A model generated the notes under the pieces. It ran no database searches and was not told the DNA's origin. It worked only from the letters and a program-made list of their open reading frames with translations. Positions 24,131 through 36,851 of a stretch of DNA of 64,000 nt are shown one piece after another. Within the stretch, counting starts at the first letter, position 1. Every line of letters begins with the position of its first letter. The position numbers were made by a program, and so were the translations under genes. This DNA comes from Gnetum montanum (Eukaryota; Streptophyta; Gnetopsida; Gnetales; Gnetaceae), in assembly GCA_015680685.1 (NCBI GenBank), contig MNCI01034224.1, forward strand, positions 213,086 through 277,085, written 5' to 3'.

Positions 24131-25957
24131 ATGCCTCTCCTACAAGACTATGATAATGCCACATCTAGTGAGGCAATTCATTAGAGAACCAACGAATTAT
24201 CTGACAATGAAGATTGGAGTATGCAATTTGAAGTGGGGATTTCTTATAAACATAAACGAAGGCAACATCGTCCCAACACACGAAAGCATAACTTACTTGA
24301 TGACGATGAACTCCTACTGGCCACTACAAGCCTAACACAAATACAAGAGGCTGTTCGAATCTCCCGTAGGCATCGTAAAGAGAGTCATTTACCCAGGCTC
24401 GATTTAAACAACTTCCCTAATTTCTCAGGAGGCTATGACTTAGATCCACATCAACATTTACAAGCCTTCTACGATGCCTGTACATGGAACAACATTGATA
24501 ACGGTTGGCAAAAACTCAAGCTCTTTCCTATGACACTTGTTGGCCAAGCAAAAGTATGGTATAGATCATTAAAACCAAATTCAATACGACATTGGCCAAC
24601 AATGGTAGAAGCCTTTAATGAAAGATATCAAACCTACACAAGAGTGTCGGCCTTGAGGAAACAAATCCAAGAGTGGAAACAAGCACAACATGAACCCTTG
24701 GACATGGCCTTAGAAAGATATTATGCATTGTTAAACAACTATCCAGGCCATGAGTTCTCCAAGGAAAGGCTAATGTATCATATCATTGATGGGCTTCATG
24801 ATGAAACAAGAGAAACTCTAGGGATGTATGCCCAAGGTCAACTATATGAACTACGAACCCATCAATTCCAAGAGCTTATTAAGCGAGTAGCAAAAGAAGA
24901 AGGAGAAATGGCTAGATGGGAGAGTGTTGAAAAACATCAATGGGATCAAAATCTCAACTTAACAAAGGTTCATAATCACAAAAAGGAGAAATCAACCTAC
25001 CACAAGGGGAAAGAACCATTTTTGCCAGTACAACAATCGTTAGAGGAAGTTGAGGTAAAGATTAATAAGATGTTGGAATGGACGCATAAAAAGTGTGGAG
25101 AATATATTGATATTATTAGAGATAGAGTTTTGACAACTCGAGAAGTAGGACAAAGTATCATTAGACAATCGGAAAAAAGGGATAAGGAAAATAAGAGCTC
25201 AACTACTAATCACACATATGAATGCAACATTTGCCTGTAGGATCACTGCAAGGGTCAATGCCCAATCTTGTTACATTTATATGAGCATTGGGGAAGCACG
25301 TTACATCCTGTGTTTGTATAGAGATACTATGTTCGATCACAGTGGCAACAATCCCAATCGTGGGGGAAGCCATCCCTAAATTGGAGACACCCTTCATATC
25401 ATCCGAATCCAAATGCTTATCTAGTCCAATACCTTGTTTCCAACTGGGCCAACATACTCTATCTCACCGCATTATCATTCTCTTCAATACTATCAACCCA
25501 TGTCCTCAACACAACCACCGCCTTGTGCACCTTAACACTTCTCTTAATTTTCAACATTCTCATCCTTTCCCTCCTTCTACATCGCCACCAACTATTCCTA
25601 AGGTGTCTGCACCACAGCAACAACCCCCGAATGTTACTTGTGCTACTGTTGCCAATAGCAGTGAGAGACCTCAGCAACATCGAAGGCGTTCCTTCTTTAG
25701 AAATGACCCTAGGAAGGGACAACACAATTCCAAGGTCACTGCATCCTCCAACTCAGCACAAGTCCAACAATGTGGTGCATCCTTCTCTTCGAACCTAACG
25801 CCTTGTGTTAGTTCATCAGGGCCACCAATTAACACTCGAACAACCATATGGCCCAGTGAATATAGCCATGGAGGGCGACATCCTGATCCTTGCATACCAT
25901 CTAATGGTCCCAATTATCATAGTGGGTCAACTCATTATTCGAAAACTACATCTTATA
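24131..25957 (+). pseudogene. Element A gag (Athila-type), broken
   Basis: The start ATG at 24131 (MPLLQDYDNAT) is shared with A2 at 59031. An early stop at 24182 corresponds to Trp in A2. From 24221 the frame is open for 339 codons with the gag core LDLNNFPNFSGGYDLDPH, WYRSLKPNS and RLMYHIIDGLHDETRE, followed by a Lys/Glu-rich part. A short zinc-knuckle of pattern C-x2-C-x3-H-x4-C (CNIC...DH...GQC) sits at about 25222-25263, interrupted by a TAG. A Pro/Ser/Gln-rich tail continues in shifted frames. Gag would form the virus-like particle and package the RNA. Element C cuts the tail near 25957. Confidence 0.85.
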
Positions 25958-26094
25958 AATTTCGAGCTTAGTACTTTTCAAGCTTAGTACTTTTCCAACA
26001 AGAAGTAGGTCTCTGCGACCCATAGACGACCACGGCTACATCTGGAATCAAACATGGCAACATCGGAGATCAAGATACTTAATTTTCACTAAGT

Positions 26095-26460
26095 ATGCAT
26101 TCTCAGTGTATACGCCCAAGTTTACATTCTCAGCGTATACGCTCAAGTTCATATCCACAACGTATATGCCCAGCATATACGCCCGACGTTCACAGCGTAC
26201 ACGCCTCACATTCACGCTCAGCAGGTACAACTGATGAATACGCCCAGCATGCAATCCCCGAAGAAGACATGGAAACAGCACTGCAGAGCAAGACTTGATA
26301 AAAAGCAGCAACCATCAGCGTATACGCCCGGCGTATACGCCCAGCAGCCATCAGCGTATACGGTCAGCATCCACAGCGTATACGTTTAGCACATCCAGCG
26401 TGGGCGTATACGCCAGAGTCTACGCCCACAAGATACAGCGTATACGCTAGGCGTGTATAC
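26095..26460. repeat. GCGTATACGC motif array in the C LTR U3
   Basis: About a dozen copies or near-copies of the 10-bp palindrome GCGTATACGC occur, usually as CAGCGTATACGCCCAG, with variable spacers. Equivalent arrays occur in the 3' LTR (41000-41330), in C2 (62780-63190) and in intron 1 and the leader of the antisense gene (35780-36830). Confidence 0.85.
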
Positions 26461-26548
26461 GCCCATGTTGTACACTTGTAAATTTTATGCTTTTGCACCT
26501 GGTCAACGCGCCACGTGTCGTCCAACCCTAGTCTAACGTCAAAACCTG

Positions 26549-26556
26549 TATAAAAG
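26549..26556 (+). promoter_or_regulatory. TATA box of the C 5' LTR
   Basis: TATAAAAG downstream of the motif array. The same box occurs at 41428-41435 in the 3' LTR and in inverse orientation in C2 near 62660. Confidence 0.7.
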
Positions 26557-27124
26557 CCCCAATTTTTCACTAGATCCGGGTCAGTTGGCAAATTTTTAGA
26601 GAAAACCAGAGAGAAAAGTAGAGATGCTGAGAACTAAAGCAGAGAACCTTGTACGCTAGACAACCCTGTACGCTGAGCATACAACCTCTACGCTGTGCCT
26701 ACAGTGTGAACTAGCCCATAGTGATCCCTGCATCCACCGGGGCTTTTCGTCCGCCTTGTGTCAAAGCGACAACTGCGTTAGACCGGTGCATTGTAACTCT
26801 CATTTTGAAATACCATTGTTACATTTTCTTCCTAAAATCTATTACAGTTTGTATTAATTGTTGCATGTATTTTTTTTACGCTCCGTTGGCATCAGTTACG
26901 TCGTTTACGCTCTGTTTTACGCCGTTCACGTATAACCCAGCGTATAGCACCTCGGTGTACGTTTGGGGAAATCCTTGCCTGATTCACGTGTGGACTACTC
27001 AAGGTACTCTACCTTCGTTCATTCCAGCTCGTCCTTAGGCGAAGGTAGGATCTTTTGTGCATGTTCGGTGATCCCCCGGTCTCTGTTTCATTCGAGTCAG
27101 AGATCGACGATTTCGGACGGTACA

Positions 27125-27851
27125 GAAATTGGTGCTAGAAAGAGGGCCTCTGCCTAAAACTTACTGTGCTTTAGAGCTCTCAGCATCTACGCTGTTGAGT
27201 ATACGCCGATCCTTTCTGTAAACCTCCCAATGTTTACGCTGCACAGTTCAAAACTTACTGCCTGCAAACTATCCAACGTCTACGCTGCTCCGTTTAAAAC
27301 TTACCATCAGCAAGTTTCTCAGCGTCTACGCTGTCAACCATATGCCGACTCTGTCTGCAAAACTCCCAGTGTCTATGCTGCCAAATATACACCGCACACA
27401 TGTTACATTGTAGACTTTGTCTACGCTGCACACAAGACCCTACTTACGCTGTTGACATATACGCAGCTGCTAAGTTTACGCTGCACTCTTTACGCTGTAG
27501 ACCCTGTCTACGCTATACGCTGACTTTGTCTCTATTGTTCAGTTTATGCTGCACGCCCTATGCCGTAAACTCGTTTATGCTGCCGTCCATATACGCTACA
27601 CTCTATACGCTGTAACCCTATTTACACTGTACGTTGACGCTGTATATGCTGCTTAGCGTATACACTACGCTTTATGTCGTAGATTCTCTATGTTGACACT
27701 ATACGTTGTCTACGCTGTCACTATACGCTATCGTTGAAGCCTATACGCTGAGACCTAGTCTATACGCTGTACGCCACGAACGTAGGTTTACGCCGCACTA
27801 AGTACACTAATTCCATATCCCTTCACTGTGTCATATTCTCAACTGCTCATC
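27125..27851 (+). repeat. C leader: primer-binding region and TACGCTG-rich repeats
   Basis: Right after the LTR, TTGGTGCTAGAAAGAGGG (27129-27146) sits where a primer-binding site is expected. I cannot name the tRNA. From about 27175 to 27780 the sequence is a degenerate array of TACGCTG/CTACGCTGT units spaced about 10-40 bp, related to the LTR motif. No coding is seen until the Gag ATG. Confidence 0.7.
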
Positions 27852-30800
27852 ATGAACACCGCAAACACCACCGCTACAACCACCCAGGTCATAGACCTTG
27901 TAGGAACCATGGTCGTTCAACAACCCGTGGCACAACCCACGATGGGGCCTCGCCGGTCCCTTAAATTACAAGGGAGGAACCCATCGTCCAACACCATAAC
28001 TCAAGACCAGTACAACTTTATATGCGTGAAAATACAAGCCGGCCTAGCTGTGGACCGAGCCGAAATAGAAGTTAAAAGGCAATACGAACCTTTCTACAGG
28101 GGAGGGCAAGAGTTCATTCCTTCCCCGTATGATATCATCCCTATTTCAGAGCCTTACTCTGAGCTCATTACACAACTCCTCTTGCAAAGGAGCCAGTAGC
28201 CAGATCAGCCTGCAGTAAATCCTCAACCAGAAGAGGAAGATGAGTTCGCCGCCCAATCTGAACATGAAGATTCCTACCATAGGCTTAGTCCACAAACCTA
28301 TGTCAACCCCATGTTTCATCCAGGCACAGGGAAAATCACGTCCCTCCAACCCCTTAGATTCACCCAAGCACAAATACCTCCGCCAGAAATATCTGCACTT
28401 GTTCATGTTCCTCCTGCAACCGACCCACAAATCAATACACTCCCTCTTGCTATTCTCCCCGCTGCAACTGTAGGCCCATCCTCGCAAGTATCACCCCCTC
28501 ACAATAACGTAGGAGCAACCTTCCCGCCCCGAGTGTTCGGGATGCCACATGTGATACCGGCATCTACGTCCGCTCACTATATTCCCCACATCCAAACGCA
28601 CGGAGCCCCTTCCATCGCTGTAACCCAACAAGTTTAGGGGATTCCTACACAAAACATGACCAGGCAATGTGCAGCGATGGGTGCTCAATCACATCAACCC
28701 CCTTACTACAACATGCCATCTCACACAATCCCATCATTCAATATCCCTCAAGGATAACCACAGCAACAACAACCCCTTGCTCACAACATGCCATCCCTGA
28801 TACCACCCGCTATAAACATTCCACAAGTACAATCGCCAACTACACAGCTTTCAGCCTTCCAACCTACAATTCAACAATCTAATATGTACACCATACAACA
28901 GCCTCAAGCTGCCATCTCACCTAGCACTCAAGACTGGGCAGATGTTAAAAAACTAATGTAGGAACTAACTGACGAGGTCAAACGCCTCAAAACAGCTGCT
29001 GACGGAGAGTTGAAGGTAGTGGACTTTTACCACGATGACCCCATCAGCTCTTCCATTCCGCCCCTAACCTTACCCAAAGGTGTATCATTGCCTATGCTAA
29101 CTAAATATAACAGGGAGACGGACCCCAATGCTCACCTTATAACATTTAGACTAGAATGCGCATTACTTCAGGCATGGCCCCATGCCATTTTGTGAGTGTT
29201 CCCTATGTCTCTCGCAGGGAGAGCACTTGATTGGTACCAGGCCTTGCCGAGAAATTCCATATTTTCCTTGGAAGAGTTGTTACATCAATTCGTGACCAGG
29301 TTCAAGTATAACTTGAAACCTAAAGCGACACTTAATAACCTTATATAGGTTAAACAAGCACCTCTGGAACTCGTACAAAAATTTATCCAGAGGTGGAGTG
29401 CTACTCTCAATGAGCTACATGAGCCGATCCCACAGATATATCTTCTCACCATTCTAAAGGGGGCTGTTAACGAATTTTTCAAATCCAAGTTATATTATCT
29501 CAATGCGCGTAACCTTAATCAAGCCTTTGTACAGATTAAAAATATAGAGGAGGTGGCCCAAAAAAGCCACGATCCTGCGTATTTAGCCTTTAAGAATCAA
29601 CATAGTAAGAAAGATAAAGAAAAGGCTAAAGCAACTATAGTGGCAGTAGCATAAACGCAACAAGCAAACGTGGCACAACAAAGCAAGCTACCGGTGGCCC
29701 CTACTAATTATACTAAACCTGCTCCCACAACCGTGCCAGAATCATCCTCATCACAAAACCCAACATCAAACCGTATGAGAAACTTTGAGAGGAAAGAACC
29801 CTCTCAATATACGCCACTACCTATGAAGCCATCCCAGCTATTCAACCAACTCTTGAAGGCTGGATTAATGAAACACAAACAGTTATCCCCTGTTGCTATC
29901 CAGAGACATGATCGGTTCTGTCAACTGGTTCAGAACCCAAGCTTAGCAACGCCGGATGAGCCCCTAGTACCAAAAGGTTTTAGAATGGATCGCTTCTACG
30001 ACTATCACCAACGTAATGGGCATTGCACGGATTACTGTTTCACCCTGAAACAAGACATACAACGAATGATCGACGGAGGCCAAATCACTTTTGATGAGGC
30101 CAACCCGGTCCAACCGCAGAACCAGGCTATGGGTGTATATAAAGACCCTCTGAATACCAAAGAGGCACCGTACGTTATTAACATAATCTACCTAGATAAC
30201 GAACCTGAAACGTCGAGCATTAACACCGTCTACTCTGACCATGAACAACAAACGCTTAACAAGCCATTTGTAGTACCTATTCCTCCCACTGCATCAACAT
30301 CCATGCCTCAATCATCATACGCCCCGCAGTAGCCATATGTTGTCTGCGTACCCCCCGCCGTAATGATTTCTGACACCCCGACACGCCAAAACCATACGTG
30401 GTACGTATACCTCCTATCGCTACTTCCACAAACTCACAAACATCTTCTATTCCGCCTGCACCTTACGTAGTCCGAGTACCGCCTACCGTTGCAACAACGA
30501 AGGTCCAACCTTCGCCTAAACCAACCCCATATGTCATTAGGACACCCGAAAGTCCTAATGATGACCAATCCTCCACCTCGCAAATGCAAAGTAAACCCAG
30601 TCCTTATGTCATTAGGGTGCCCAGCTAACCCTCCGCTCAACCACAAGCGACTGTTCAAACGCAACCTCGCCCGACTCCATACATATTACGAATCCCAAAA
30701 CAGCCTGAGGCTCTAAAGCCAACTCCACCCCCACGCCACACACGAGAACTCTTAGCAGATAAGCTTACGCGTAAACGTTTGGAGAAGGAGCGTCAACGGT

Positions 30801-30985
30801 TAACCGTAGGACCTCCTAAACCTACTTCGCTAAACGTAATACCCATGACGCCACCTAATAATCAACCAAACATAGGCCATGAGGGTGAACCATCCAGAAA
30901 ACACGATACATCTAAAATAATGACTTCGGGTAAAAATGACAAATCAATGACGCACGAAATAAAACTGTTGGGCCCAATGGACTAA
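27852..30985 (+). pseudogene. Element C gag and Pro-rich linker, broken
   Basis: One frame runs from ATG 27852 (MNTANTTATTT) to 30332. It is interrupted by about seven stops, each explicable as CAG, CAA or CGA changed to TAG, TAA or TGA. The N-terminal third is Pro/Gln/Thr-rich. The gag core is at about 29010-29650 (VVDFYHDDP, LPMLTKYNRETDP, WYQALPRNSI, ELVQKFIQRW). A knuckle-like FYDYHQRNGHCTDYC.LK segment lies at about 29994-30050, as in Tat-type Gags. After 30332 the reading frame shifts once, and a linker with six copies of a PYV(V/I)R(V/I)P-type peptide follows (about 30333-30700), then a basic part towards the protease. Confidence 0.8.
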
Positions 30986-31126
30986 GTCACCGCCGATAAA
31001 CATGCGCCTAATAGTCGAGACCTAGCAATAGCCCTAACACAAGTTACGCAAGCACTCAAACAAAAGAATACTTCACTGAGCTTATATGACTTAATTTTAA
31101 CATCCCAAACACATCGCGAAGCTTTA

Positions 31127-31729
31127 GTGCGCATGTTAACATCTATCCCAGTAAGCGAGGACTTGCCTCCAAATGAACCTTCGATTCATGCGGTAATGTA
31201 CTCGCCCCAAGGGTCAACTCCCAAACCATTAAGGTTCAACAACGATAACATCAAGGTGGATGAGAAAATAGGAAAGGTAACAACAGCCCCTATGTTTATA
31301 ACAATACGAATAAACCAGTTCAAAATACATAGGGTCCATGTAGATGATGGAGCTGCCACAAATGTAGTACCATATCCCATCGTCGAACAACTAGGGCTTA
31401 CAGAGCTAATCAAACCAACTGCCACCACATGCTTGAAATCATTCAGTGGGTCGCGCGTGATAGTTAAAGGCACCGTGACCTTAAACTTCATAGCAGGGGA
31501 TCAATTCCCCACATCCGTCGACTTCGTAGTAATCGATGAAATGCCAGGATTCAACCTAATATTAGGAAGGCCCTGGTTAGCTCAACTGAAAGCAGTCTCA
31601 TCCCCTATACACCAACGACAACATGTCCGCAATGACATAAAACTAGTCACGATCAGAAATGGTCGGTCAATCAAGAAATTCACACATGTCATTCAAAACG
31701 TCCCTTGCTTACGTTGGGGCCCGAAATGA
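31127..31729 (+). pseudogene. Element C aspartic protease region
   Basis: The open stretch contains a retropepsin-like fold. The active-site segment is VHVDDGAATNVV (about 31335-31370), where plant Ty3/gypsy proteases carry VD.G(A/S). Later come FVVIDEMPGFNLILGRPWL (about 31530-31575), the conserved ILGRPWL flap-proximal end. The protease would process Gag-Pol in particles. The frame continues from the Gag linker and ends at a stop in the repeat block at 31716-31800. RT does not follow directly. A 5.6-kb module intervenes. Confidence 0.85.
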
Positions 31730-31805
31730 CCTTAAACTACGCATATGGCCCGAAATGGCCTTAAAGTAGTGCGAATCTGGCCCGAAATGGCCTTAAACTA
31801 GAACA
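31716..31805. repeat. Three GGCCCGAAATGGCCTTAAACTA-type direct repeats (left of the antisense module)
   Basis: Three units of about 27-34 bp, with core CCCGAAATG(G/A)CCTTAAA, lie back to back where the protease frame ends. Related units with core CCGG(T/A)A(T/A)GG.CTTAAACT flank the other side of the module at about 37066-37210 in the same orientation. Confidence 0.8.
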
Positions 31806-32063
31806 TCCACTTATACTTTGTTTTCCTCTTTCTTTTATCATTGTACTCCGACTTATAATTACATCCGTGCATTACACTTAATCCAGAAAAACAAACCAAA
31901 ACATTTTACATTGCCATGTCGTGTTTGCAATTAAACTCAAAATCAACAAAAGAAAATTTTACATGAAAGGATGTACAAGTACAAGAGTTAACTGCTTTTC
32001 ATTCATCTCAATTTACAATTCCCGTATAAATTTGAGTCAAAAACAAAAAAACTAAACAAAAAA

Positions 32064-35000
32064 CTAAACATCTGGGATGGGAGGGTCATCCCCTTTAGAC
32101 CTGCTGGCATCATGGGCCCGCGCTCCACTTGGGCCAGCTTCATAGACATCGTCACCACCTTGATCTTGAAAATGCAAAAAGAGACAATCAACATAAGAAT
32201 AAGAGAAAGACAAAATTTCAAACAATGTGCGGCGAACGAAGTTCATAATAATAAAATGCTTACCGTAGGGGATCCCCTAAGTCGAATTCCAGCCGGCGAA
32301 GGATTTCCTCTTCTGAGACACTGGTCCAGTCGGTCCCATCAAGACCTAGGTCGACATCTGCCAAGGCCTTCCCCTTGTCAACAGCTGACCAAGTAGGACA
32401 CTTTAAAGGGAATTCACCCACTAAAACCTCCCCAGACGCAGTTGTAATCACCCTTGTAAGTGACTCCATCTCAACAGTTGTGTTCTGAGCAAAGGTATTG
32501 AACGCAGAACGCAGACCCAGACCCTCCACAAACATTTCCAGTTGACGCTTTTCAATAGATACCTCCTTCAACGATTTCTTATAATGATGTTTGTGGTTCT
32601 TTTCATCCTGATCCCATTTGTGTACCTTGGAAGCGAAAGCTTTTCAATCTTGACACTTGAGGTTTGGTAAGTCTATCTGAGCCTTACGCTCTGCTAGTCT
32701 CCATGTCAGTGACGCGTGGCGATTGAGTAGGTTCCAGTATCTAGTATACGTGACCTCGGAAGTCCGCCAAGAGCAATCACCACTTAGTTTAGCAGAGGCG
32801 AACTCATACCAAGCCTTGAGATCGTCATGCTCAACTGACAACTCGGAAACTTCCTTCTCCTTTGCTTGAATCTACAACCACAACTGTTTGACGGAACGCC
32901 TACAAGTCTAGAGCGATTTGGCATTGTGTACAAGACCCTTCGCCACCTCCTCATAAACTAGCCTTGGCACCTGCTCGACTTCTGGGGATAATGTGGGCAA
33001 ACTCTCTATGCTAACTATTTCAAAAGGATCCCACCTCAGTTTGGCACCTATGCACACGAGAAAAACAAATGCTAAAACGACAAAAATGGGATGTGAAACT
33101 CTAAAGCTGCAAACAACTCGAAGCATATATACCTATCTCAGGGTGGGCTTCCTGAATTCGTTCAACAACCTCCTCAGCGATCCCAGCCACAAAATCCATT
33201 TTACTTGGCATCTTTGTCCAAGTAAATGGCCCACGAGTGCGAGACGGACTAACCTCCATGGTCCTTTCAGGAGGAACCGTTTTCATGGGCACGTCCAACC
33301 GCATCATTCTGGTTTCACTGCCTTCGTCTGGAAGGAATGAAAATGCAAAAGTAAACTACCATGGAAACAATAACTCATAAAGTGACACTATAAAATAAAA
33401 GAAAACCTACTGTGTTCTTTTTCCCCTTCTGGGGGTTCGCCTAAGTCCAGCTTTCCCTTAAGGAAGCTACTGAACATTTCATCAACACCACTCTGGTCAT
33501 CCACCAGCTCAGTTTCTGTGGTGTCTTCCCTCAGCTCTTCTGTTCCTCCCGCCTGATCTTTGCCCGCATCTTCCTCCTCAGTATTTAGCTCTGTGTTAGC
33601 CTCCTCCTCTTCAATGATAGTCTCTAGTTCCTGCCTCCTCACTTCTCGAGTCAAGTCTAAAGGCATCAGCAGCATGTAAGTGGTCAAAGTAAAAATTATG
33701 AATAAAACAAAAACGATAAAGTAACAAGTGCACTTAGTTTACTTACCTCGAACGGGCATCTTGAACCGTATGCGCTTTAGTCGTGGCTTGTCCACATTTG
33801 AGGCCTCCTCGGTTGAACGTTCATGCTTTTTTAGCTTCAACTTGGCCTTGCCAATGGTCTATTTGATGACCAGTTTTGCTCTTTTCGCAGTATAAGGCAC
33901 GTCGTCTGGCTCCAATCCCAAACTGTCACGTGTGTGGATTGAGGTATCAGATGACCCCCCTGTTGTAATTGATACGGATTCATCAATTCCCTTGGGCGCA
34001 TCTTGGGACTCGGCAATTTCAAACAAGTGGTTGATCCACGGATGAAATAGTTGACCACGATCTCGCAAAACATACTTGTTGTCCGCACGAACCACTAGAA
34101 ACTCGGCTAAACGGTGAAGATAACCGGCAAAGAATGCAGAAGTAAAGTGAGACTGCACCTCGACATTCGAGCGCAATCACACTATTTCTTTGTGAAGGTG
34201 CGACAACAAAAATTGGGCTCAGTTATAACGCATGCTGGTTTCTAGGACGGTTCGCATAATACGTACAACTTCGACCCCAAGACTCTGCACCTGAGATAGG
34301 AATTTAGGGAATACTCGTGCCCTAAACAGAGGATATAGTTCATTCACTTCCTCAACCTTTGACTTCCCCTGCATAGGGAATCCCTTTGCACCCTTGGTAT
34401 TGCCCAACCAATCCTCTAATGCACGAACCGTATGAAGCTCTTTATGAGCCATGTCTAAAACTACATTTATACCATCCGTCGGTACACCAAATAGGTTCGA
34501 AAAGAATTCAGGCGATAGATGGAAAACTATCTTAACACCCTTAACCTGGGTGCTGTAGTAAGAGACAAACTCATTGAAGGAATCTACAATCCCGATCATT
34601 TTTGCTATTGACACATCAGGGCTCAGGGTTGTAAAGAGCTCCATAAGGCCAACATCGTCTAAACAACGAACGATGGATGGCGGGGCATGGGTTTGCAACC
34701 ATTTCTGAGCCTTAATGATCTCCCCGAACTTCATGGAGAGGGTACTCTTAGTTTGTCCAGTTGTGACAAGATTTCCGCCAGGAGGGACATCAACTGTAGA
34801 TACAATTCAAAATCATCATATCAGTATAACCCCTGGCAGTTGAACCAACACGTTAACACATTTAGAAAGTATAGTCACTTACCTTCAGTTGTGGACTTGG
34901 ATGTGCTACCCAAGTCAAAGTTACGAAATTGGTCCCTTATTCGACCAATCTTCATGCAACCATCCATGAGCTTTGCACATTGCGAACGCTCTAGAGAACC

Positions 35001-36537
35001 GTTTGTGGAAGTGGACGATATCACCCTTGGTTTGAGCTAATACAGCTCCACGAAGGGTGGGACCCACCATAAAGGTCTTTAGAGCGATACGAGCTAGAGC
35101 AAGCCCATCATCTTCAACGCATGTTCTGTCTGGGTTGACTCGGGGCTTGCAAAAGAACATTTGTCAAAACAAAAGCAAATGCCAAACGACATAAAAAATA
35201 GAAACAACAAGCTTAAACGATCCTACCTATCCACCCGGTACACGGTGCCAGGAGGCTTCTGGAACAGCGTATGTGCACGTGCAGCTAAAAATAGGGTGTT
35301 GTTGAGATAGTCCTGCCCTCGTGGCAATTGAGCCCACATGCACGCTAACGGGCGTGTGGACCTGGGCCCGTTGGAAGAACCATCCTCAGTTACAAGCGGC
35401 CCCTCGTCGATATCTTCTATGAAGACCGCAACACCCTCCACGACTCCCGGCAACATTGCCTCAAGCATGCTCCGTGCCACCAGTTCACTTAGATGCGACC
35501 AGATAACCACTTTGAACCTGTCCAGCATGAAAGCGAGGAATTCACACGCCTCTTCCCTGAACCAGATCCCATTGTTGTCAACGGTCAGATCCGAGGTAGG
35601 TTCATCGACCTTAATGGGGCCAAACCATGTTAGTACCCCTACTAGCTCAACCACCAGGAGAAAAGGTTCAGTGTCCCTACAAGCAACCAAAATGCCATGG
35701 TAGATCAGCCATACATGAAAAGCAGATGAAACAACAAACTTCCATGTTGTAGGCCAACACTTAAAAAAAATTACAAACTGTTCACGCTCAGCGTATACGC
35801 TATAGAAAATCGTCAGCGTATACGCTATGAAACCGTTTACAGTCAGTGTATACGTCATGGAAAATAGTCAGCGTATACGCTATGCAGACCGCCAACGTAT
35901 ACGCCGTGCAAATAGTTTATGCTGAACACTGTGCAAATAAGTTTAAGCCGAAAATAATTCACACCATATGCCATGAAAACAGGTCTACACTGTACCCCAC
36001 TTGAAAAGAACTAACTGTTCACTCTCAGCGTATACGCCGTAATAGCCTTCAATGTATACGCTGTGTAAACAGTCTACGCTGGACACTGTATACAATCTAT
36101 GAACAGTCAGCGTATACACTGATAAAATCGTCTAAGCTTCATGCCAGTAAAATTGTTTACGCTATGCATTGACAAAACGGATTACGCTACAAACAACTTA
36201 AGCTATGTACAGTATACGCTCAGTGTATAGAAACCCTCTACGCTATCTGGCTATGCTGACTATCTACGTCGGGCGTATACGCCAAGGAAATTGTCTACGC
36301 TAACTGTCTACACCGGGCGTCTACACAGAAACGCTCTACGCTGACCGACTATGCTAAGAAACTTGTACAGATGAAAATAACTAATAGAGGCAGGATCAGA
36401 GCCTACCTGTGTGACGATTCAGGCCACGATGGAATCCTCGGCCTGGGCAGACACTGCAGCATGGCCTTGCTCTCCTCAGCAAAAGTCAGGTCAGGTCCCT
36501 TCCTCCCCTGGCCTTCCACTTCCTTGCCTTTGCCCAT
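32064..36537 (-). pseudogene. Eight-exon antisense gene carried inside element C
   Basis: Exons (minus): 36537-36407, 35676-35235, 35145-34883, 34793-33747, 33644-33411, 33327-33133, 33047-32264, 32164 to 32064 (or a stop at 32152). Seven GT-AG introns separate them. Phases match at six of the seven junctions; only the last exon leaves a choice of frame. Exon 1 starts MGKGKEVEG. Exon 2 holds a HAD/NIF-phosphatase-like stretch (LLVVELVGVL, then REEACEFLAFMLDRFKVVIW). Exon 4 encodes about 348 residues with KGVKIVFHLSPEFF.NLFGVP, resembling the Transposase_32-type plant transposon domain, plus basic stretches. Exon 5 is very acidic. Exons 6-7 are partly coiled-coil-like. Exon 3 seems to contain one frameshift. 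There are about six in-frame stops, in exons 4 and 7, all explicable as C-to-T or G-to-A changes. The length is about 1,060 codons. Its function is unknown. Confidence 0.8.
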
Positions 36538-36835
36538 CTCGGCGCCCTCCACGTTGGGATTGACAGGTTTACACTGAGGGTCTGAGTCTCTACACTCACG
36601 CTGAGCCTCTACGCCGAGTTGAAATCTCTACGCTCACGTTGAGTTGGGACGTCTACGCTGACGTTCTGACCTCTACGCTCTGCGTTTACGCCAGGGTTTG
36701 GCCATTTACGCTTACGCTTGGGATTGGATCGCTTACGCTTACGCTAGGGTTTAGTGGTTTACGCTTATGCTGGGTCGTCTACGCTTATGATTTACGCTCG
36801 ATGTCTATGCTCGCTGCAAATTCCATGTGGTAACA
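35780..36835. repeat. GCGTATACGC/TACGCTGA array across intron 1 and 5' leader of the antisense gene
   Basis: Some 30 near-copies of CAGCGTATACGCTATG and CTACGCTGA units fill the first intron (35677-36406) and the leader (36540-36835) of the antisense gene. They stop at its coding exons. The same motif family marks the LTRs of C and the leader after the 5' LTR, so this module shares its repeat language with its carrier. Confidence 0.8.
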
Positions 36836-36851
36836 AATGACGCCCCTGCCC

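Larger units (their letters stand above)
25957..27124 (+). repeat. 5' LTR of element C
   Basis: Aligns with 40873-41884. It opens with a 17-19-bp duplication around AGCTTAGTACTTTTC, and its exact left end is uncertain because no TG start is seen. The right end ...GGACGGTACA is shared with the 3' LTR and, inverted, with C2 at 62068. U3 (about 26095-26460) is packed with GCGTATACGC-type motifs. TATAAAAG lies at 26549-26556. Confidence 0.85.

Noticed and set aside
26095-26460. CRISPR-like array (short repeats with spacers)
   Set aside because: Spacer lengths vary, the motifs overlap and degenerate, and the host is a plant. They are LTR motif repeats.
31200-36577. Plus-strand frames such as 34687-35040 and 35338-35703
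   Set aside because: They are shadows of the antisense gene's exons, and codon pattern and splice signals fit the minus strand.
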